Both the position numbers and the translations under genes were made by a program. This document shows positions 46,098-48,595 of a stretch of DNA of 48,595 nt, one piece after another (position 1 is the stretch's first letter; each line of letters begins with the position of its first letter). The notes under the pieces were generated by a model. That model saw nothing but the letters and a program-made list of their open reading frames with translations. It searched no databases and had not been told where the DNA came from. This stretch comes from a virus: IMG/VR virus record IMGVR_UViG_3300044799_000643, positions 1-48,595 of that record; one strand, written 5' to 3'.

Positions 46098-46348
46098 TCC
46101 AAGTTATCATCAATCCATTTTATGAAGTGGTCTTCAGTAAGAGTTACAGTCAGATTCAACGTGGGTCTTATAATTTGGAAAAATGGCTTCTCAAATCGAG
46201 GGTCAACAACAATCAAATATGCTGGAATACCATGCTGTTCAAAAAAATCCATGATGATTTTCTCTGTATAGGTTTGTTTGTCTAGTCCAGATTCAAAATT
46301 CCATTGCCATTTCAGGTCAAAAACTGCGACGATTTTCCCATAACGCAA
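46046..46348 (-). CDS. Possible PD-(D/E)xK nuclease-like protein, start unresolved
   Basis: From TTG 46348 the frame gives 100 residues starting MRYGKIVAVFDLKWQWNFES. The reading frame is open and protein-like for about 27 further codons upstream (ASIIHEWFSDWHIKKCSPHS), up to a stop near 46456, but has no ATG, GTG or TTG there. VAVFDLKW could be the D-xK strand of a restriction-type fold. Either a non-standard start (ATA near 46447), a frameshift or a truncated gene. Confidence 0.4.
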   Translation of the reverse strand: MRYGKIVAVFDLKWQWNFESGLDKQTYTEKIIMDFFEQHGIPAYLIVVDPRFEKPFFQIIRPTLNLTVTLTEDHFIKWIDDNLDYNKLPKPIQSLGELLK

Positions 46349-46456
46349 TTCAACCCAGACTCTATCTTGGTCAGACAGATAAGAGTGGGGACTGCATTTT
46401 TTGATGTGCCAATCTGAAAACCATTCATGGATTATAGAAGCCCGTATTTTCCCATT

Positions 46457-47713
46457 CTAACATTTCCTAAAAATATAGAGGTCTCGCGAAATATTCAGGG
46501 TCTTCTTTTCTTCTAAGGCTCTTGTCACATCATGATTTGCATACTGTTGCGTTGTCAACGGAACTTGAATTCTGTTTATCGCACGGAATCCAGCAGCAAC
46601 GAATATGTTGAAGTATTCGCAGGTCAGAAGGGAACTTTCCTCATCTACATAATCGCTGATAAGTAGAGCAACAATCCCGCTAGGTTTTACAGTTTCGAAG
46701 CAGTCTTTGGCAAGTTTGCCCATGAACTGAAGCCACAAATTCCGGTCAGTAATATAGTCCTTAGCATATCTTTCGTGGTTTGCAAGTTTCTTGAAGTATG
46801 GAGGATCTAAGAAAATCAGGTCACAGTTCTTAGCCGAAGTTGGAAAACCGTTTCGAATGTCGTTTTCAACTATCTCTTTTCGTATGGGCGATATGTCAAG
46901 TGACAATGATTTTCGCTCCATAACTCGACAGACATCTTCAGTTGTTCCACTCCCCGCCATAGGGTCAACAACAAAATCACCCTTCTCCGAGTAGTAATGC
47001 AACACGTTTTGAACAATCTGAGCCGGCACTCTACCCGGGAAATCTGGAACACCGAAATGTTCATTGCATTTGCTGAAATTCCATACAGTGAAAACTTTAG
47101 GCGTAAATTCAAGTTCGGTTTTAGTTTCTTTAGCATGCTTGATTTCGTTGTAGGCCTTATCGATGCTTTTTCTTCCATTATCTACCTGCGCGAGGATAAC
47201 CCCAAACCGTTCAGGCTCCGCCTTAACAGCCTTACCAATAGCCCTCAGCTTATCCAAAGACCCGTGACTCTTCCCAACAAAAGAAGCAACAACATCACGC
47301 GTTTTTGAAGGTGGTGCCAAATTGGCACCACCTTGAGGCATTACTCGACCTTCCTTAATTTGCGTTGCTTCTTGGCGTTCTTTTGCCGCTTCTGAAACCT
47401 CAGGCCTATACGCCTCGTCAATAGCGATAATCTCGCTGCAAATGAAGTCTTCGCGAACCATATTCTCGTGAACCTCACCTTTCCGCAAATCAGCCAAGTT
47501 AACAGTTGTCGCTGGAATTTCAGAGAGACCCATCAACTGAAACGCTCGCAATCGCCGCTTTCCCGCGATTAACTCATTCTTCTCAGAAACTACGATAGGA
47601 TGCAGCAAACCAACATCCTTGATGCTGCGAACAAGCCCAGACAAATCACCGATGTTCTTGCGGAACCTGTCTCCTACCTTAACGTCTGCAACTTTAACGG
47701 TTCTACTACTCAA
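46457..47713 (-). CDS. ParB-DNA methyltransferase fusion
   Basis: The 418-residue product starts at TTG 47713, with AAGGTGA five bases upstream; an upstream frame to 47758 runs through an operator and is rejected. N-terminal ParB domain (about 1-200) with ELIAGKRRLRAF, then an amino-methyltransferase with SAM motif DPMAGSGTT (about 250-258) and catalytic DPPY (about 303-306), giving N6-adenine or N4-cytosine methylation. ParB-methyltransferase fusions are known in phages and mobile elements. It may methylate viral DNA or couple partition to methylation. Confidence 0.85.
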   Translation of the reverse strand: MSSRTVKVADVKVGDRFRKNIGDLSGLVRSIKDVGLLHPIVVSEKNELIAGKRRLRAFQLMGLSEIPATTVNLADLRKGEVHENMVREDFICSEIIAIDEAYRPEVSEAAKERQEATQIKEGRVMPQGGANLAPPSKTRDVVASFVGKSHGSLDKLRAIGKAVKAEPERFGVILAQVDNGRKSIDKAYNEIKHAKETKTELEFTPKVFTVWNFSKCNEHFGVPDFPGRVPAQIVQNVLHYYSEKGDFVVDPMAGSGTTEDVCRVMERKSLSLDISPIRKEIVENDIRNGFPTSAKNCDLIFLDPPYFKKLANHERYAKDYITDRNLWLQFMGKLAKDCFETVKPSGIVALLISDYVDEESSLLTCEYFNIFVAAGFRAINRIQVPLTTQQYANHDVTRALEEKKTLNISRDLYIFRKC

Positions 47714-47737
47714 TGAATCACCTTTCCATTTTATTGA

Positions 47738-47777
47738 TGTTCGTCCGACGAACAGCACGCAGCGGAATTATTAAACC
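47738..47777 (-). promoter_or_regulatory. Promoter with palindrome copy 5
   Basis: TGTTCGTCCGACGAACA at 47738-47754 (perfect) lies 20-37 bases downstream of a TATA-like GTTTAATAA (minus strand, 47777-47769). It overlaps the predicted transcription start of the ParB-methyltransferase gene. This geometry suits autorepression. Confidence 0.72.
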
Positions 47778-47826
47778 TCGTTCACCACTTAAGCTTTTCC
47801 AACGCAGCAAACTTTTATGTTAGCGC

Positions 47827-47975
47827 GTGCGGGAGAGCTTGTAGGCGCCCCCCTGCGTATTTAATACGCAGTGCCTTTCGGCTCTGCGCCTCGTTATTCG
47901 GACATCCGCTCTCTCGGAGCCTACACCCATCAGTAAGAGGAAGATGCTTGGGTCTGGGTCTCTACTCTCCCGCGA
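47827..47975. ncRNA. GC-rich structured non-coding region (ncRNA or origin candidate)
   Basis: No gene is seen. Nested complementarities can be paired by eye: GCGGGAGAG (47829-47837) with CTCTCCCGC (47965-47973), TGTAGGC (47840-47846) with GCCTACA (47919-47925), and a hairpin CTGCGTAT-TTA-ATACGCAG (47853-47871), plus GCC-TTTC-GGC at 47873-47882. The stretch is much more GC-rich than its surroundings. It could be a structured viral RNA or a replication origin; the strand is undecided (CTTTTATG at 47813-47820 is a plus-strand TATA candidate). No known RNA family recognised. Confidence 0.5.
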
Positions 47976-47978
47976 GAG

Positions 47979-47995
47979 TGTTCGTCGCATGAACA
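47979..47995. promoter_or_regulatory. 17-bp palindrome, copy 6 (degenerate)
   Basis: TGTTCGTCGCATGAACA keeps the TGTTC/GAACA ends. It lies between the structured non-coding region and the stop of the 47999 gene. Confidence 0.48.
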
Positions 47996-47998
47996 GTT

Positions 47999-48139
47999 CT
48001 AGATTGAAACGCTTAGAATCTCTTGAATCGCACGTCGTGCCTCAGGAATACTTAGGCCAACCTTCTTGACTAAACGGTCCGCGATTAGTATCAGTTCGCT
48101 GCGGATAACTTGTCTTTCTTTTTCAGGAATATTCTTCAT
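47999..48139 (-). CDS. Small helical protein (46 aa)
   Basis: ATG 48139 starts MKNIPEKERQVIRSELILIA and continues DRLVKKVGLSIPEARRAIQE. Two or three amphipathic helices. The start overlaps the previous stop as ATGA, so it is the last gene of the short junction operon. Function unknown. Confidence 0.5.
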   Translation of the reverse strand: MKNIPEKERQVIRSELILIADRLVKKVGLSIPEARRAIQEILSVSI

Positions 48140-48225
48140 ACTATCGCCTTCACAGTTTCAAATTTGCAGTGTTCCCTTTCACGGTCAAAGTCAGGACAAT
48201 TAACGCAGCCACTCCACACTATCAT
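48136..48225 (-). CDS. Micro zinc-type protein (29 aa)
   Basis: ATG 48225 begins MIVWSGCVNCPDFDREREHC, with three cysteines suited to metal binding. It links the zinc-ribbon gene upstream and the 47999 gene by tight spacing. Very short, but composition and coupling support it. Confidence 0.42.
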   Translation of the reverse strand: MIVWSGCVNCPDFDREREHCKFETVKAIV

Positions 48226-48241
48226 ACAGTCTTTCACGCTA

Positions 48242-48397
48242 TCACCAACCTTTCCAACTGCATTTTTTGTCGATGCAACGCAAGTAGAATCCGCCCAGAT
48301 TGTCTGCTTCCAACGTTTCCTGACCGCACTTCGGACACGGCAGCTCTACAGGATGATACTCAAGCGTGTCACGGTAGCCTTTCTCTTCAGGACTCAC
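48242..48397 (-). CDS. Zinc-ribbon protein (51 aa)
   Basis: GTG 48397, with GGGGG upstream, overlaps the stop of the RHH gene by 11 bases; an ATG at 48427 in frame lacks a ribosome site. The product begins MSPEEKGYRDTLEYHPVELP and has CPKC and CIDKKC, a topoisomerase-type or transcription-factor-type zinc ribbon. Part of the RHH-led operon across the circular junction. Confidence 0.6.
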   Translation of the reverse strand: MSPEEKGYRDTLEYHPVELPCPKCGQETLEADNLGGFYLRCIDKKCSWKGW

Positions 48398-48595
48398 GTT
48401 TTTTGCCCCCAGATTTTTCAGTTTCATTGAACAGTTGCTGAGGAGTCAGTTTCTCCAGTTCTTCAAGGCGCAGTCTTGCTGCTTCACTCATAAATTCTGC
48501 GACGCTATGATACCGCTCGCACATTTTAATGAAGTCTTCAACGTCACGGACCAACGTTGTTTTTATGCTTACGCTTCTGAATCTTTCTTTGTTCA
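48387..48595 (-). CDS. Ribbon-helix-helix protein, C-terminal part (gene crosses the circular junction)
   Basis: This is the right-hand portion of the 75-residue RHH gene that starts at 173. Within the repeat it reads SVSIKTTLVRDVEDFIK and past the repeat it continues EELEKLTPQQLFNE to the TGA at 48389-48387. It leads a leftward operon of four small genes. Confidence 0.8.
   Translation of the reverse strand, partial: NKERFRSVSIKTTLVRDVEDFIKMCERYHSVAEFMSEAARLRLEELEKLTPQQLFNETEKSGGKKRES
48470..48595. repeat. Terminal direct repeat, right copy (126 bp)
   Basis: Identical to 29-154; see the left copy. Confidence 0.93.

Noticed and set aside
45687-46348. Cas4-like nuclease
   Set aside because: Neither nuclease-like product shows the four-cysteine iron-sulfur cluster pattern of Cas4; the first looks like Vsr/DUF559 and the second is too incomplete to place.
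47713-47758. Start of the ParB-methyltransferase at 47758
   Set aside because: The extra 15 codons run through the perfect palindrome and the predicted transcription start; TTG 47713 has AAGGTGA at ideal spacing.

Overview
This window looks like a complete genome of a head-tailed (Caudoviricetes-type) archaeal virus. A 126-bp stretch at 29-154 is repeated exactly at 48470-48595. Joining the two copies restores an intact 75-residue ribbon-helix-helix gene across the junction. The DNA is therefore circular, or terminally redundant and circularly permuted, with a unit length of about 48,441 bp. The first 28 bases are a fold-back of 99-126 and are probably an assembly or library artefact. An archaeal host is inferred from TATA-type promoters, Shine-Dalgarno sites with many GTG/TTG starts, abundant CxxC mini-proteins, an archaeal-looking tyrosine recombinase and an encapsulin-like capsid protein. 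A Bathyarchaeia host is my best guess, because head-tailed Bathyarchaeia viruses carrying an atypical type IV-B CRISPR module have, as I recall, been described (proposed family Fuxiviridae).

Layout. From 29 to 8.65 kb lies a mostly rightward, early/regulatory arm: RHH regulators, a leftward integrase (859-1872), a ParB-like protein, an AbrB-like protein and many small zinc-ribbon or membrane proteins. From 8.99 to 44.4 kb lies one long leftward late region. In transcription order it holds a Myb-like protein, small terminase, a split large terminase, small membrane proteins, portal, a C5-cytosine methyltransferase, a head-morphogenesis fragment, a type IV-B CRISPR-like operon (csf1, cas11-like, csf2, csf3, cysH), an IS200/IS605 element, an acetyltransferase, prohead protease, scaffold, three tandem cement-like proteins, the encapsulin-like major capsid protein, virion proteins, a transglutaminase-like protein, large surface/tail-fibre proteins, connector and tail-completion proteins, a second encapsulin-like protein, two tail-tube paralogues, frameshifted tail chaperones, the tape measure and distal tail/fibre proteins. 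From 44.5 to 46.1 kb is a second rightward regulatory block (RHH-like, ParB, nuclease). From 46.0 to 48.6 kb are leftward genes including a ParB-methyltransferase fusion, plus a GC-rich structured non-coding region.

Global signals. A 17-bp palindrome, TGTTCGTCNGACGAACA, occurs six times (four perfect, two degenerate) in intergenic regions and near promoters. It resembles bacterial parS, and the virus encodes three ParB-family proteins. A second shared element (minus strand consensus GCAAYAAGTCTTTTAAGC, containing a TATA-like core) lies upstream of at least eight leftward genes and is probably the viral late promoter. The tail chaperone has a canonical -1 slippery site (T TTT TTA).

The most notable system is the array-less type IV-B CRISPR-Cas/CysH operon inside the virion-gene region. 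I see no CRISPR array, no cas6/csf5, no DinG/csf4, no Cas4 and no recognisable DNA polymerase, primase or replicative helicase.
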